Assembly: GCA_963697345.1 (NCBI GenBank)
Contig: CAVONS010000018.1
Coordinates: forward strand, 34,619 to 98,618
Direction of reading: 5' to 3'
From: Prado023 sp963697345
Lineage (GTDB): Bacteria > Actinomycetota > Actinomycetes > S36-B12 > CAIYMF01
Length of the DNA stretch: 64,000 nucleotides
Part shown: positions 35,906 to 44,110 of the stretch, in pieces
Layout: each line of letters starts with the position of its first letter
How positions within the stretch are numbered: position 1 is the first letter of the stretch
Program-made: the position numbers and the translations under genes
The notes under the pieces: model-generated
Database searches by the model: none
What the model was told of the DNA's origin: nothing
Seen by the model: the letters and a program-made list of their open reading frames with translations, nothing else

Positions 35906-37372
35906 ATGGTCCAGCCCGCAGCGCCATTCGGCAGTGCGTCCTCGGCGGCCGTCCTGGTGTGCGTGGACGTGGGATCGACCTTCACGAAGGCCGCGGCCAT
36001 CGGCCCCAACGGGGAGGTCGTGGCGCTGGCCCAGCACCCCACGACGTCCGGGTCCGACGTGCTCGAGGGCCTCGATGCTGCCGTGGCTTCGCTGGACGTG
36101 GGTGGCGTCGCCGACGTCGGCATCCTGGCCTGCTCCTCGGCAGGTGGGGGCCTGCGGCTCGCGGTGGTCGGGCAGGAGCGGGTCATCTCCGCCGAGGCCG
36201 GGCGGCGGGTGGCGCTGTCGGCCGGGGCGCGGGTCGTGTCCGTCTCGGCAGGTCAGCTCGATGACGGTGGGATCCAGCAGCTGGTCGCCTCAGCGCCCGA
36301 CGTGGTCCTGGTCGTCGGTGGGACCGATGGCGGCGATTCCGAGGTCCTGCTGCACAACTGCGGGGCGCTGGGCGCGTCGCAGCTGTCGTGTCCCGTGGTC
36401 CTGGCCGGGAACAGCGACGCGGTGGCAGCCGGTGCGGCGTTGCTGCGCCATCAGGGCGGTGCGCGTGAGGGTGGCCGTGGGCGCACTGGCGGCCGCGCCG
36501 GCGGGCGCGGTGCCAGCGGCCCGGCGGGTGGCTCACGGGTTGTGCTGGCCACCGCCAACGTCATCCCGCGGATCGGCGCGCTGCACCCGGGCCCAGCTCG
36601 CCGTGCGATCCGCGAGGTGTTCATCTCACACGTGATCGGGGGCAAGGGCCTGTCCCGCGGACCGCGTTTCGGGGATCTGGTCATCGCGGCAACCCCGGAC
36701 GCGGTGCTGGCCGGGCTTGAGGTCGTCGCCGAGGTCCTCGCGTGTCGCCCGGGGGCCACGGGCGACGTGATGGCCCTGGATGTCGGTGGGGCGACGACCG
36801 ATGTGTACAGCGTCCTGACCCCGGACGAGCGGGCCCCCCGGGAGGCGGTCGAGACGCTCTGGCACGGGCGCACGGTGGAGGGTGATCTGGGCATGCGCTG
36901 GAGCGCGCCGGATGTCGTGCTTGCTGCCCGGGGCGAGCAGCTCATCGGCGCCCCGAGTGCTGGGCCCGACCCGGAACTCGACGCGCTGGTGCAGGCTGCC
37001 GAGCAACGACGTGACGACGTGGGCTTCCTGCCCGGATCGGAATCCGAGGTGGCCGACGACCTGTGGCTGGCCCGGGCGGCGGCGACGATCGCGGCACGTC
37101 GGCATGGCCGCCCTGGACCAGAGGGGTCGCGCGACCTGACCCACGTTGGGCTGCTGATCGGTTCCGGCGGGGTCCTGCGGCACGCCGACCCGCCCGCCAG
37201 CGCCGCGGTGCTGCAGGCCGTGCTCAGCGACGTTGCTGGTGGCTGGCGCCTGCCCGAGCGTGCCCGTGCGATGCTCGATGAGCAGTACCTGCTGGCGCCC
37301 ATCGGCCTGCTGGCGTTGACCGGGAGGGAGTCCCAGGCGCGTTCCCTGGCCAGCGGCCTGCTCGGACCCTAG
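35906..37372 (+). CDS. GlmL/MutL-type ASKHA ATPase (orphan glutamate mutase reactivase homologue)
   Basis: An actin/HSP70-superfamily protein of 488 residues. It has a phosphate-1 loop VDVGSTFTKAAAI near residue 22, a second DVMALDVGGATTDVY near residue 290, and LVVGGTDGGDSE. The arrangement matches GlmL/MutL, the proposed chaperone for adenosylcobalamin-dependent glutamate mutase. A Gly/Arg-rich insertion (about residues 184-212) is unusual. No mutase subunit genes (glmS/glmE type) are within the window. The ATG at 35906 fits the -10 box; a GTG at 35882 is possible. Confidence 0.85.
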   Translation: MVQPAAPFGSASSAAVLVCVDVGSTFTKAAAIGPNGEVVALAQHPTTSGSDVLEGLDAAVASLDVGGVADVGILACSSAGGGLRLAVVGQERVISAEAGRRVALSAGARVVSVSAGQLDDGGIQQLVASAPDVVLVVGGTDGGDSEVLLHNCGALGASQLSCPVVLAGNSDAVAAGAALLRHQGGAREGGRGRTGGRAGGRGASGPAGGSRVVLATANVIPRIGALHPGPARRAIREVFISHVIGGKGLSRGPRFGDLVIAATPDAVLAGLEVVAEVLACRPGATGDVMALDVGGATTDVYSVLTPDERAPREAVETLWHGRTVEGDLGMRWSAPDVVLAARGEQLIGAPSAGPDPELDALVQAAEQRRDDVGFLPGSESEVADDLWLARAAATIAARRHGRPGPEGSRDLTHVGLLIGSGGVLRHADPPASAAVLQAVLSDVAGGWRLPERARAMLDEQYLLAPIGLLALTGRESQARSLASGLLGP

Positions 37373-37416
37373 GTGCTCGTGGTCGGCCGGGCGAGGCCCC
37401 GATGCCGCAGTTCCAG

Positions 37417-38292
37417 CTAGGGCAGGCACCAGTTGATCGCGTCGGCGCCCTGGGCAGCCAGAGCGGCGTTGGCCCGGCTGAAGGGCCGCGAGCCGAAGAA
37501 CCCGCGATCGGCCGACATCGGGCTCGGATGGGCCGAGGCGATCCGGGGCACGTCGCCCAGCATGGGGGTCAGGCCCTGTGCGTCGCGGCCCCAGAGGATC
37601 GCCACGAGTGGGCCGCCGCGTGCAACGAGGGCGCGGATCGCGGCCTCGGTGATCTCCTCCCAGCCCTTCCCGCGGTGCGAGCCGGACGCACCCGGTGCCA
37701 CCGTCAGGACCCTGTTGAGCAGCAGCACACCCTGGTCGGCCCACGGGCTGAGGTCTCCGGCTTCGGGGCGGTCGCAGCCGAGGTCGTCGTGGAGCTCGCG
37801 GAAGATGTTGCCCAAGCTGCGTGGGACAGGGCGCACGTCCGGGGCAACGGAGAACGACAGGCCCACGGCGTGGCCGGGGGTGGGGTAGGGGTCCTGCCCG
37901 ACGATCAGGACGCGGACTCCGGAGAGCGGGCGCGTGAAGGCGCGCAGCACGTTCGGGCCGGCGGGCAGGTACCGGCGACCGGCGGCGAGCTCGGAGCGGA
38001 GGAAGTCGCCCATGTCGCTGACCCGCCCTGCCACGGGGGCGAGGGCCTCAGCCCAGTCCGGCGCGACAAGTTCGTCCAGGGACCGCCGCGCGTCGGGACG
38101 CGGCTGCACGGCTGCGGGGGGCGGCGGCGGGGCGGCGGGGCGTTGTCCGGAGGGCGCCGTGCTTGCGCCGGAGGGCGGCGCCTTGGCGCTGTTCGGGCCC
38201 TCCGGCTGTGGCGTGGAGGCGGCGCTGGTCGGGCCCTCCGGCTGTGGCGTGGAGGCGGCGCGCCCAGACGTGGACTCCGGTTTGTCGAGCAC
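37417..38292 (-). CDS. ung: Uracil-DNA glycosylase, family 1
   Basis: Excises uracil from DNA in base-excision repair. The catalytic core shows the water-activating motif GQDPYPTPGHAVGLSFS, the uracil-binding LLLNRVLTV region and the DNA-intercalation motif HPSPMSADRGFFGSRPFSRAN (split here by function, HPSP then the leucine-loop region). The 291-residue product is longer than usual because of a Pro/Ser/Ala-rich N-terminal extension of about 70 residues, partly encoded by a 36-bp duplication. The GTG at 38292 is supported by a TACGCT box 7 nt upstream. Confidence 0.93.
   Translation of the reverse strand: MLDKPESTSGRAASTPQPEGPTSAASTPQPEGPNSAKAPPSGASTAPSGQRPAAPPPPPAAVQPRPDARRSLDELVAPDWAEALAPVAGRVSDMGDFLRSELAAGRRYLPAGPNVLRAFTRPLSGVRVLIVGQDPYPTPGHAVGLSFSVAPDVRPVPRSLGNIFRELHDDLGCDRPEAGDLSPWADQGVLLLNRVLTVAPGASGSHRGKGWEEITEAAIRALVARGGPLVAILWGRDAQGLTPMLGDVPRIASAHPSPMSADRGFFGSRPFSRANAALAAQGADAINWCLP
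38194..38265 (-). repeat. 36-bp tandem duplication in the ung N-terminal extension
   Basis: Two adjacent, almost identical 36-bp units begin at 38194 and 38230. They encode ASTPQPEGPTSA and ASTPQPEGPNSA in the disordered extension ahead of the glycosylase core. Confidence 0.85.
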
Positions 38293-38299
38293 GCCCGGC

Positions 38300-38305
38300 A
38301 GCGTA
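38300..38305 (-). promoter_or_regulatory. -10 element of ung (leaderless)
   Basis: On the minus strand TACGCT ends 7 nt before the GTG at 38292. The same TACGCT-N7-start pattern precedes fumarase and xseA. Confidence 0.5.
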
Positions 38306-38382
38306 TCGGCGCCCCGCCTCCGGTCGACAGGCACCCATGCGGGACCGTGGGGCTGCTGCTCCGGTGGGTCGGCCTGATGACG

Positions 38383-38557
38383 GACTTCGCGCTGGTTGTG
38401 GTCGAACCCGACCCACCCAGCTCTGCCCGAGCCCGACTTCGCGCTGGTTGTGGTGGATAGACGGGCAGAAACCACGTCGGGATCAACCACAACGAGCGCG
38501 AAGTCCGGATGTGCCAGCCTGCATCTGCCCCCTATCGACCAGAACGGGCGCGAAGTC
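38383..38557 (+). repeat. Symmetric palindromic repeat array (four 23-bp units)
   Basis: Two direct units (38383-38405, 38435-38457) are followed by two inverted units (38483-38505, 38535-38557). All begin or end with GACTTCGCGC and share GTTnTGGTnGA. The direct pair and the inverted pair each have an exact 52-bp period (29-bp spacers); the central spacer is 25 bp. The spacers also carry CTGCCC or its complement. A transcript could fold into nested long hairpins. The 38293-38829 gap contains no supportable gene; the array and the 14-bp repeat at 38778 are its only clear structures. Confidence 0.85.
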
Positions 38558-38777
38558 TCTGGTGCGGACTGGTCGGCGCCCGGCCGGAGTTGGCGCGGGG
38601 CCCCGGACCGGGCCCGGCGGATCGCTGGTCCGGCTGGAGTCGCAGCAGCCCACGCCGGGGCGTGGCTGGGTCCGGCCGGCTCTGGGGCAGATGTCCGCTC
38701 CCTGGCCGGCGAGACGCGCCGCGGGGTGCGGTGCGCGGTGCGCTCGTTGTGGGGTGATCTCGCCGGCCAGGCTCGGC

Positions 38778-38819
38778 CTGCGGGTGCGGGCCTGCGGGTG
38801 CGGGCCTGCGGGTGCGGGC
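38778..38819 (+). repeat. 14-bp tandem repeat, three copies
   Basis: CTGCGGGTGCGGGC is repeated exactly three times just downstream of the MFS C-terminal coding region (its stop is at 38830). Confidence 0.85.
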
Positions 38820-39445
38820 CCGCGTCGTCTCAGTTGGGGCTGGGCGTCGAGGGCTCCGCGCGGCGCAGGGTCTCGGGCATGACCGACACCATGGCCAGGG
38901 ACACGAGACCGACGATCGCCCCGGCGGCGAAGGCCCACTCGAACCCTGCTGCATCCGCCAGGGCGCCGGCAATCAGGGGACCGAGGATCCCGCCCAGGTC
39001 GCCGACCATCTGGTAGGCCGACACGACCCGGCCGCCGGACAGTCCGCGGGTCACGTCCCCGACCACCGCCGCCGAGGCTGGCGCGAGGAACGCTGACGCC
39101 AGGCCCGAGGCGGCCATCGCCAGGAGGAACCCGGCCGCACCCGTGCCCACAGCCAGCAACAGCATCGCGACGGTCATGGTGGCGCTGCCGACAAGCATCG
39201 CGCCCCTGCGTCCCGCCCGGTCGGTCCACCGACCTGCGGGGATCAGCGTCCCGGCCTGCACCGCGGCCGCACAGAGGAATCCGATCCCGACCAGCGCCAC
39301 GCCCTGGTCCAGCCCTTCTGTGACGAACAGCGGCACGAGCGAGATGCGGAGACCGAACACGATGAAGCCGCTGGACAGGTTGGCCATCAGCGCCGCGCGG
39401 TATGCCGCGCTGCGCAGGGCCGTACCGAGCCGGGCGGGCGGCCCA

Positions 39446-39729
39446 GGACGCGCCGGTTCCGGACTGGCCGGTTCTGGGTTGGCCGGTTCCGGACTGGCCG
39501 GTTCCGGACGCACCGGTTCCGGGTTGGGCGGTTCCGGACTGGCCGGTTCGGGTTGGGTGGTTCCGGACTGGCCGGTTCCGGACGCGCCGGTTGCGGACCG
39601 GGCGCTTCGGGGTTGGGCGGTTCCGGACTGGCCGGTTCCGGACGCGCCGGTTCCGGACCGGGCGCTTCCGGGTTGGGCGGTTCCGGACGCGCCGATTCCA
39701 GAATGGACGGTTGGGGGCCGGGCGGTTCG
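39446..39729 (-). repeat. 15-bp VNTR (19 units) in the MFS linker
   Basis: Nineteen consecutive units of the ggactggccggttcc type run from 39446 to 39729. All are 15 bp except the unit at 39536-39549, which is 14 bp. On the minus strand they encode Pro-Glu-Pro pentapeptides. Confidence 0.9.
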
Positions 39730-39832
39730 GTGCCGAGGTGCTCGCCACCCGCCGGGGCGGAACCCCCCGGTTCGAGGACGGGTGACGACGAACCAGTCGC
39801 CGCCCCGTCACCCGCAGCCCCGTCACCGGCAG

Positions 39833-39911
39833 CCCCCCCGACCGCAGCCCCCCCGGCCGCCGCCCCCCCGGCCGCCGCCCCCCCGACCGCCGCCCCCCGA
39901 CCGCCGCCCCC
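39833..39911 (-). repeat. C-run (poly-G on coding strand) repeat in the MFS linker
   Basis: A block of 15-bp units, each ending in a C homopolymer of 7, 7, 7, 7, 6 and then 5 bases. The shortened units (14 and 13 bp at 39885-39898 and 39899-39911) coincide with the first reading-frame change of the MFS gene. Confidence 0.9.
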
Positions 39912-40529
39912 GCGCCGCCGCTTCCGGAGCGCGCGACAGGAACCGGACTGCGAGGAGCCCGGCCACCACCAGCGTGAATCCGTACACCACGAAGGGGGCC
40001 CGGATGGAGATGCCTGTGACCAGGCCGCCGATCGCCGGCCCGGTGACGCCGCCGAAGAGGAACCCCGCCTGGAACGCTCCCGATGCCCTACCGCGCTGCT
40101 CGGGGCCCGCGGTCCGCAGCAGCAGCGCCATCGCCGACACGGTGAACATCGCCGAACCGATCCCACCCACACCGCGGAGCACGAGGAGCTGGGTGAACGT
40201 CTGGGCGAGCGCTGTGAGCAGCGAGGATCCCGCCACCACCCAGATGCCGATCGACATGATCCGGCGCTCCCCGAAGCGGTCGACCATGAGCCCGGCCGGG
40301 GCGGAGCTGAGCAGGCGCATGAGCGCGAAGCCGGAGATGACCGTCGAGGCCAGGAAGGCCGAGACACCGAACGTGCGGGCGTAGACCGGCAGCGCCGGAG
40401 CCGCGATCCCGTATCCGAGGGCTACGGCGAACGCCACGAAGGACAGCACCGCGACATCCCGTGGCAGTCCGGCCAGGTAGGGGGTCCGCCGGGCCCACGC
40501 AAAAACCCTCTGACCCAGCACAGGGGATC

Positions 40530-40535
40530 ATCCTG
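40530..40535 (-). promoter_or_regulatory. -10 element of the split MFS gene
   Basis: On the minus strand CAGGAT ends 8 nt before the GTG at 40521. It lies back-to-back with the ilvA promoter. Confidence 0.35.
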
Positions 40536-40548
40536 CCAGTGCGTGGGC

Positions 40549-40554
40549 CACCAT
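40549..40554 (+). promoter_or_regulatory. -10 element of ilvA (leaderless)
   Basis: CACCAT ends 6 nt before the ATG at 40561. The same box at the same spacing precedes the DUF4245 and GNAT genes. Confidence 0.4.
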
Positions 40555-40560
40555 GTGACC

Positions 40561-41769
40561 ATGCCCGTCACCGTCCAGGCCATCCGCGAGGCGAGCGAGC
40601 TGCTCCGCGGAGTGGCGCGCCTCACCCCGGTGGCCCCGGCTCCCTACCTCACCCAGCGGGTCGGTGGACCCGTGTGGCTCAAGTGCGAGAACCTGCAGGT
40701 CGCGGGGTCCTTCAAGGTGCGTGGGGCGCACGTGCGCCTGTCGCGGCTCAGCGCGGAGCAGCGCGCGCTGGGCGTGGTCGCGGCCAGCGCCGGCAACCAT
40801 GCCCAGGGCGTGGCCAAGGCCGCACGGGGGCTGGGCATCCACACGACCGTCTTCATGCCCGTGGGAGCTCCGCTGCCGAAGCTGGCCGCGACCCGGGCCT
40901 ACGGCGCTGAGGTCGTCACCGTCGGGGAGACGATCGACGATGCCCTGATCGCGGCGACGGAGTTCTCCGAGCGCACCGGGGCGCAGCTGATCCACCCCTT
41001 CGACCACGAGGACATCGTCGTCGGGCAGGGGACCATCGGGCTGGAGATCCTCGAACAGGTCCCTGACGTCCGGACCGTCCTGGTGTGCACCGGCGGCGGC
41101 GGACTGGTGGCAGGCATCGCCACGGTCATGGCCGAGCTCGCCCCGCACGTGAAGGTCATCGGGGTCCAGGCCGCCGAGGCAGCCGCCTACCCCGCGTCCC
41201 TGGCCGCGGGCCATCCCGTCGCGCTGGACCGGATGAGCACCATGGCCGACGGGATCGCTGTCGGGCGCCCGGGGGTCGTCCCACTCGGGATCATCGCTGA
41301 GCTGGGCGTGGAGATCCGTACTGTCTCCGAGGAGTCGCTGTCCCGCGGGCTGCTGCTCGTGCTCGAACGCTCGAAGCTGATGGTGGAGCCCGCTGGCGCC
41401 GCCGGCGTGGCCGCCCTCCTCGAGGACGTCAGCGGCGTCGAACCGCCCGTGGTGGTCGTGCTCTCCGGGGGAAACATCGACCCGCTCCTGCTCGCGCGCG
41501 TCCTCGAGCACGGCCTGATCGCGGCCGGGCGCTACCTGCAGCTGCGGGTGCGGATCCCCGACCGGCCCGGCGGCCTGGCCGACCTGCTGGCCGAGGTCGC
41601 GACGCTGTCGGCCAACGTCATCTCGGTCGAGCACCTGCGCACGACGGTCGGGTTGTCGGTCGGGGAGGTGGATGTCTCGCTGCACCTGGAGACGCGCGGG
41701 CAGGAACATTGCGAGCGCGTGGCGGCCGAGCTTCGTGGGCGTGGCTTCCGGGTCCGCCTCGACCAGTGA
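40561..41769 (+). CDS. ilvA: Threonine ammonia-lyase with C-terminal ACT-like domain
   Basis: PLP enzyme that deaminates threonine to 2-oxobutyrate, the first step to isoleucine. The 402-residue product has the PLP-lysine motif SFKVRGA near residue 53, the ASAGNHAQG motif, the phosphate-binding CTGGGGLVAG and the SGGN motif. It ends with a single ACT-like regulatory domain (about residues 325-402: LQLRVRIPDRPGGLADLLAEVA). The single ACT domain groups it with the shorter biosynthetic/catabolic forms rather than with E. coli IlvA. It diverges from the MFS gene and converges on greA. Confidence 0.93.
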   Translation: MPVTVQAIREASELLRGVARLTPVAPAPYLTQRVGGPVWLKCENLQVAGSFKVRGAHVRLSRLSAEQRALGVVAASAGNHAQGVAKAARGLGIHTTVFMPVGAPLPKLAATRAYGAEVVTVGETIDDALIAATEFSERTGAQLIHPFDHEDIVVGQGTIGLEILEQVPDVRTVLVCTGGGGLVAGIATVMAELAPHVKVIGVQAAEAAAYPASLAAGHPVALDRMSTMADGIAVGRPGVVPLGIIAELGVEIRTVSEESLSRGLLLVLERSKLMVEPAGAAGVAALLEDVSGVEPPVVVVLSGGNIDPLLLARVLEHGLIAAGRYLQLRVRIPDRPGGLADLLAEVATLSANVISVEHLRTTVGLSVGEVDVSLHLETRGQEHCERVAAELRGRGFRVRLDQ

Positions 41770-41833
41770 GGGCGGCAGCCGGCAGCGCACGGCAGCTGCG
41801 GTGCCCGGCCGCCAGCGCCGGCGAAGGCGGGCG

Positions 41834-42325
41834 TCAGCCGGCGTAGGGCTCGACGTTCATGATCCTGGCCGTGATGTCCTTGCCGGCTGGGGTCGTGTAG
41901 GTCACCTCGTCGCCGACCACGGCGCCGTCGACGGCCGCACCCAGGGGCGAGGACGGCGAGATGACGTCAACGGTCGCGTGAGCGGCCTCCTCGCGGGAGC
42001 CCAGCAGGAACGTCATGCTCCGCCCGCTGGTGAGTTCGACCGTGATGACCGTGCCGTGTGCTGCCTCGCCCTCCTCGGTCTCCGGGGAGCCGATCTGGGC
42101 GTTCTCGAGCATCTGGCGCAGCTGGCGGATGCGCGCCTCGTTCTTGCCCTGCTCGTCCTTTGCGGCGTGGTATCCGCCGTTCTCCTTGAGGTCGCCCTCC
42201 TCGCGGGCCGCGGCGATCCTGGACGTGATCTCGGTCCGGCGCGTGGTCTGGCGCTCCTCGAGCTCGCCGGCGAGCCGGTCGTGCGCCTCCTGGGTCAACC
42301 AGGTGATGGTGGGGCTGTCGGACAC
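41834..42325 (-). CDS. greA: Transcription elongation factor GreA
   Basis: Rescues backtracked RNA polymerase by stimulating transcript cleavage in the secondary channel. The 163-residue protein has the N-terminal coiled coil with the acidic tip REEGDLKENGGYHAAKD (about residues 41-57). Its C-terminal FKBP-like domain carries ISPSSPLGAAVDGAVVGDEV. The GTG start has a GAGGAG 6-8 nt upstream. It is preceded on the same strand by DUF4307, the same neighbour as in mycobacteria. Confidence 0.96.
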   Translation of the reverse strand: MSDSPTITWLTQEAHDRLAGELEERQTTRRTEITSRIAAAREEGDLKENGGYHAAKDEQGKNEARIRQLRQMLENAQIGSPETEEGEAAHGTVITVELTSGRSMTFLLGSREEAAHATVDVISPSSPLGAAVDGAVVGDEVTYTTPAGKDITARIMNVEPYAG

Positions 42326-42366
42326 GGCGTTCTCCTCGTGAGCGGATCGGGGTGGGGGAAGGGGCC

Positions 42367-42396
42367 GGTGCTGCTCGGATCGTCGAGCCTAGCACC
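42367..42396 (-). promoter_or_regulatory. Hairpin plus -10 box upstream of greA
   Basis: GGTGCT (42367-42372) and AGCACC (42391-42396) form an outer stem around CTCG/CGAG. It could terminate DUF4307 transcription. On the minus strand the same DNA contains TAGGCT (42391 to 42386), a good -10 element that would give greA a leader of about 55 nt. Confidence 0.4.
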
Positions 42397-42467
42397 GCAG
42401 CGCAGCATCCCCGGAGTCTGAACGCCTTCACCGAGCCCGGCCGACCGGCCGTCGACGCTCCCGGGGA

Positions 42468-42962
42468 TCATCCACCGACGGCGGTCCAGGGTTGCTCGGG
42501 CGGGATGACACCGGGCCGGAACTGCGCCCCGGGGATCCCCGGCGGCGGCTGGTCCAGGCCACACCCCAGCAGCTCCCCGACGAGGCTGCGATAGGCGGTG
42601 GCCATCTCGAAGGTGTGGTTGGTTCGACCCTGCGCCGGGGCGAGCACCACCACCGCGTAGCCCACGTCGAAGCCGTCCTTGGCCCGGGCCCGCAGGACGC
42701 ACGTGGCCGGGGTCTGATCGCGGCGCTCGACCTCGAACTGGATCGTCATGCGTTCGTCGGAGACAGTGGAGTAGCCCAGGACGCCGGCGTCGATCGCGGT
42801 GTTCGACAGCCGCACACCGAGGAGGAGCACCACCGCGAAGAACGCGATGCCCAGGGCAGCCACGGCCACCGGCACCCAACGCGGCCGGTCCGTGATCCCG
42901 TACCGCGCCCGGATGCGCGGCGGCCACTGCGAGTGGCGACCAGCCGTTCGTGCGGGGGACAT
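42468..42962 (-). CDS. DUF4307 membrane protein
   Basis: A 164-residue protein with a short basic N-terminus, one membrane helix (about residues 28-52) and an extracytoplasmic domain containing a conserved FEVERRDQTPATCVLRARAKDG stretch with one Cys. DUF4307 lies next to greA in Actinobacteria (Rv1081c). In M. tuberculosis the next gene is mca (mycothiol conjugate amidase); here a SURF1 operon is divergent instead. The function is unknown. A TAGTGT at 42972-42977 on the minus strand could be its -10 element. Confidence 0.88.
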   Translation of the reverse strand: MSPARTAGRHSQWPPRIRARYGITDRPRWVPVAVAALGIAFFAVVLLLGVRLSNTAIDAGVLGYSTVSDERMTIQFEVERRDQTPATCVLRARAKDGFDVGYAVVVLAPAQGRTNHTFEMATAYRSLVGELLGCGLDQPPPGIPGAQFRPGVIPPEQPWTAVGG

Positions 42963-43013
42963 GATGCTGCGACACTAGTACCCATCACAGGGGCGGAGTC
43001 CGGGAGGTTGGTC

Positions 43014-43340
43014 ATGCACGGAGTTCTCGCGGCGCTGGTCGTCGCCGAGGAGATCGACCCCGCGACGGTGCGTCCGAGTCCGTTGGGGACTGTCGTGTTC
43101 GTGTTCCTGCTGGGCGCGATGATCCTGCTGCTCTGGTCGTTCCTGAGGCACCTTCGCCGAGTGGATGCGAACCTCGGCCCAGCGCGCACACTGCCCGCCG
43201 GCGTGCGCGGCACCGGCACCGGCAGCGCCCCCTCGGCCGCCGGCGACGCCCCGCTCAGCCCGGGCGCCCCGCCCGAGTCCGACCGGCAGGCATCGGCCGG
43301 CCTCGGCGATCCCGGCTCGGGGGAGGGCGACTCCCGCTGA
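43014..43340 (+). CDS. Small single-span membrane protein
   Basis: A 108-residue protein with one strong hydrophobic helix (about residues 25-45: GTVVFVFLLGAMILLLWSFL), a basic RHLRRVD anchor on the cytoplasmic side and a disordered Gly/Ser/Pro/Ala-rich tail. A similar small membrane protein sits beside mca in mycobacteria (Rv1083). GGGAGG lies 6-7 nt before the ATG. It starts a four-gene operon; its stop overlaps the SURF1 start (TGATG). Confidence 0.75.
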   Translation: MHGVLAALVVAEEIDPATVRPSPLGTVVFVFLLGAMILLLWSFLRHLRRVDANLGPARTLPAGVRGTGTGSAPSAAGDAPLSPGAPPESDRQASAGLGDPGSGEGDSR

Positions 43341-44110
43341 TGTCTGCGGGTCGCTCCTGGTCGGATCCACGGCGGTTGGGCTTCCACGCCCTGACCGTGC
43401 TTGCGGTGCTGGTGTGCGTGGTTGCCGCGCGCTGGCAGTGGGACCGGGCCAACCGCACCGAGGCCGACGCCGTGCCCGAGGGGCCTGTCGTGGCGCTGTC
43501 CGACCTCGATCCCGCGACGGCCTTCAGCGGCATGCAGGTGCGTATCACCGGCGAGTTCGATGGTGCCCACGAGGTGCTGGTCGACCCGCGCCCGCGGGAT
43601 GGTCAGGACGGCTCCTGGGTGCTCACCCCCCTGCGGCCGAGCGTGGTTGACGAGGGGGCGGGCGACACGGACAGCGCCGGTGCTGCGGCAGGGACAGCCG
43701 TGGCCATCGTGCGTGGGTGGGTCCCGCGCGGCGAGGTCCCGGCGGCCCCGCCGAACGGGGTCGTCGAGGTCACCGGTGTGCTCGTGGCCGACAGCAGGCG
43801 CCCCGATGTCGCGGTCGCGCCTGGTGACCCGCCCACCCTCGTGGTGGTCGACACCGGCGCCCTGGCGGCGCACGCCGGGTACCCCGTGCGCTCAGGGTGG
43901 TTCGCGCTGGTCGACGTGCGCCCGGAGGGCGTGGGCCAGCCGCTGGCACTGCAGGTGACAGAATTGCCCGGAGCCGAGGTGGGCCTGAACTGGCGCAATG
44001 CGGCCTACGCAGTCCAATGGGTCTTGTTCGCTGGGTTCGCGGTCTTCTTCTGGAACCGGTTCCGGCGAGACTACGTCGATCCACCCGTCGAGCAGGAGAG
44101 CACGCGATGA
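43340..44110 (+). CDS. SURF1 family protein
   Basis: An assembly factor for cytochrome aa3 oxidase (heme a insertion) in the cytoplasmic membrane. The 256-residue product has an N-terminal membrane helix (about 13-32, followed by ARWQWDR) and an extracytoplasmic domain with the family patterns VRGWVP and RNAAYAVQW. A C-terminal membrane helix lies at about 218-238. The ATG overlaps the preceding stop, and the stop overlaps the DUF3817 start (ATGA), so translation is coupled throughout. Confidence 0.92.
   Translation: MSAGRSWSDPRRLGFHALTVLAVLVCVVAARWQWDRANRTEADAVPEGPVVALSDLDPATAFSGMQVRITGEFDGAHEVLVDPRPRDGQDGSWVLTPLRPSVVDEGAGDTDSAGAAAGTAVAIVRGWVPRGEVPAAPPNGVVEVTGVLVADSRRPDVAVAPGDPPTLVVVDTGALAAHAGYPVRSGWFALVDVRPEGVGQPLALQVTELPGAEVGLNWRNAAYAVQWVLFAGFAVFFWNRFRRDYVDPPVEQESTR

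Larger units (their letters stand above)
38830..40521 (-). pseudogene. MFS transporter split by two frameshifts in repeats (possible phase-variable gene)
   Basis: Reading leftwards from a GTG at 40521, residues 1-210 form a typical six-helix MFS half (ARTFGVSAF, GLMVDRFGERR). The frame then runs into C-runs at 39833-39911 and stops at 39823. The linker continues in another frame (39550-39900) as PEPAR/PEPPN pentapeptides. It returns to the original frame in a second six-helix half (39513 to 38830, GRWTDRAGRRG). One 15-bp unit (39536-39549) lacks a base, which explains the second shift. Restored length would be about 563 residues. It may be a slipped contingency gene, a decayed gene or an assembly error. 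Confidence 0.8.

Noticed and set aside
38383..38557. CRISPR array
   Set aside because: The repeats are regular and spaced, but two of the four are inverted, spacers share sequence with each other, and no cas gene is present.
38483..39826. Arg/Asn-rich open frame on the minus strand through the 15-bp repeat (about 447 codons)
   Set aside because: It is one of the alternate frames through the VNTR and has no membrane or domain pattern outside it; the MFS frames are the biological ones.
41770..41833. Terminator between ilvA and greA
   Set aside because: The gap is GC-rich with several weak stems, none clearly dominant.
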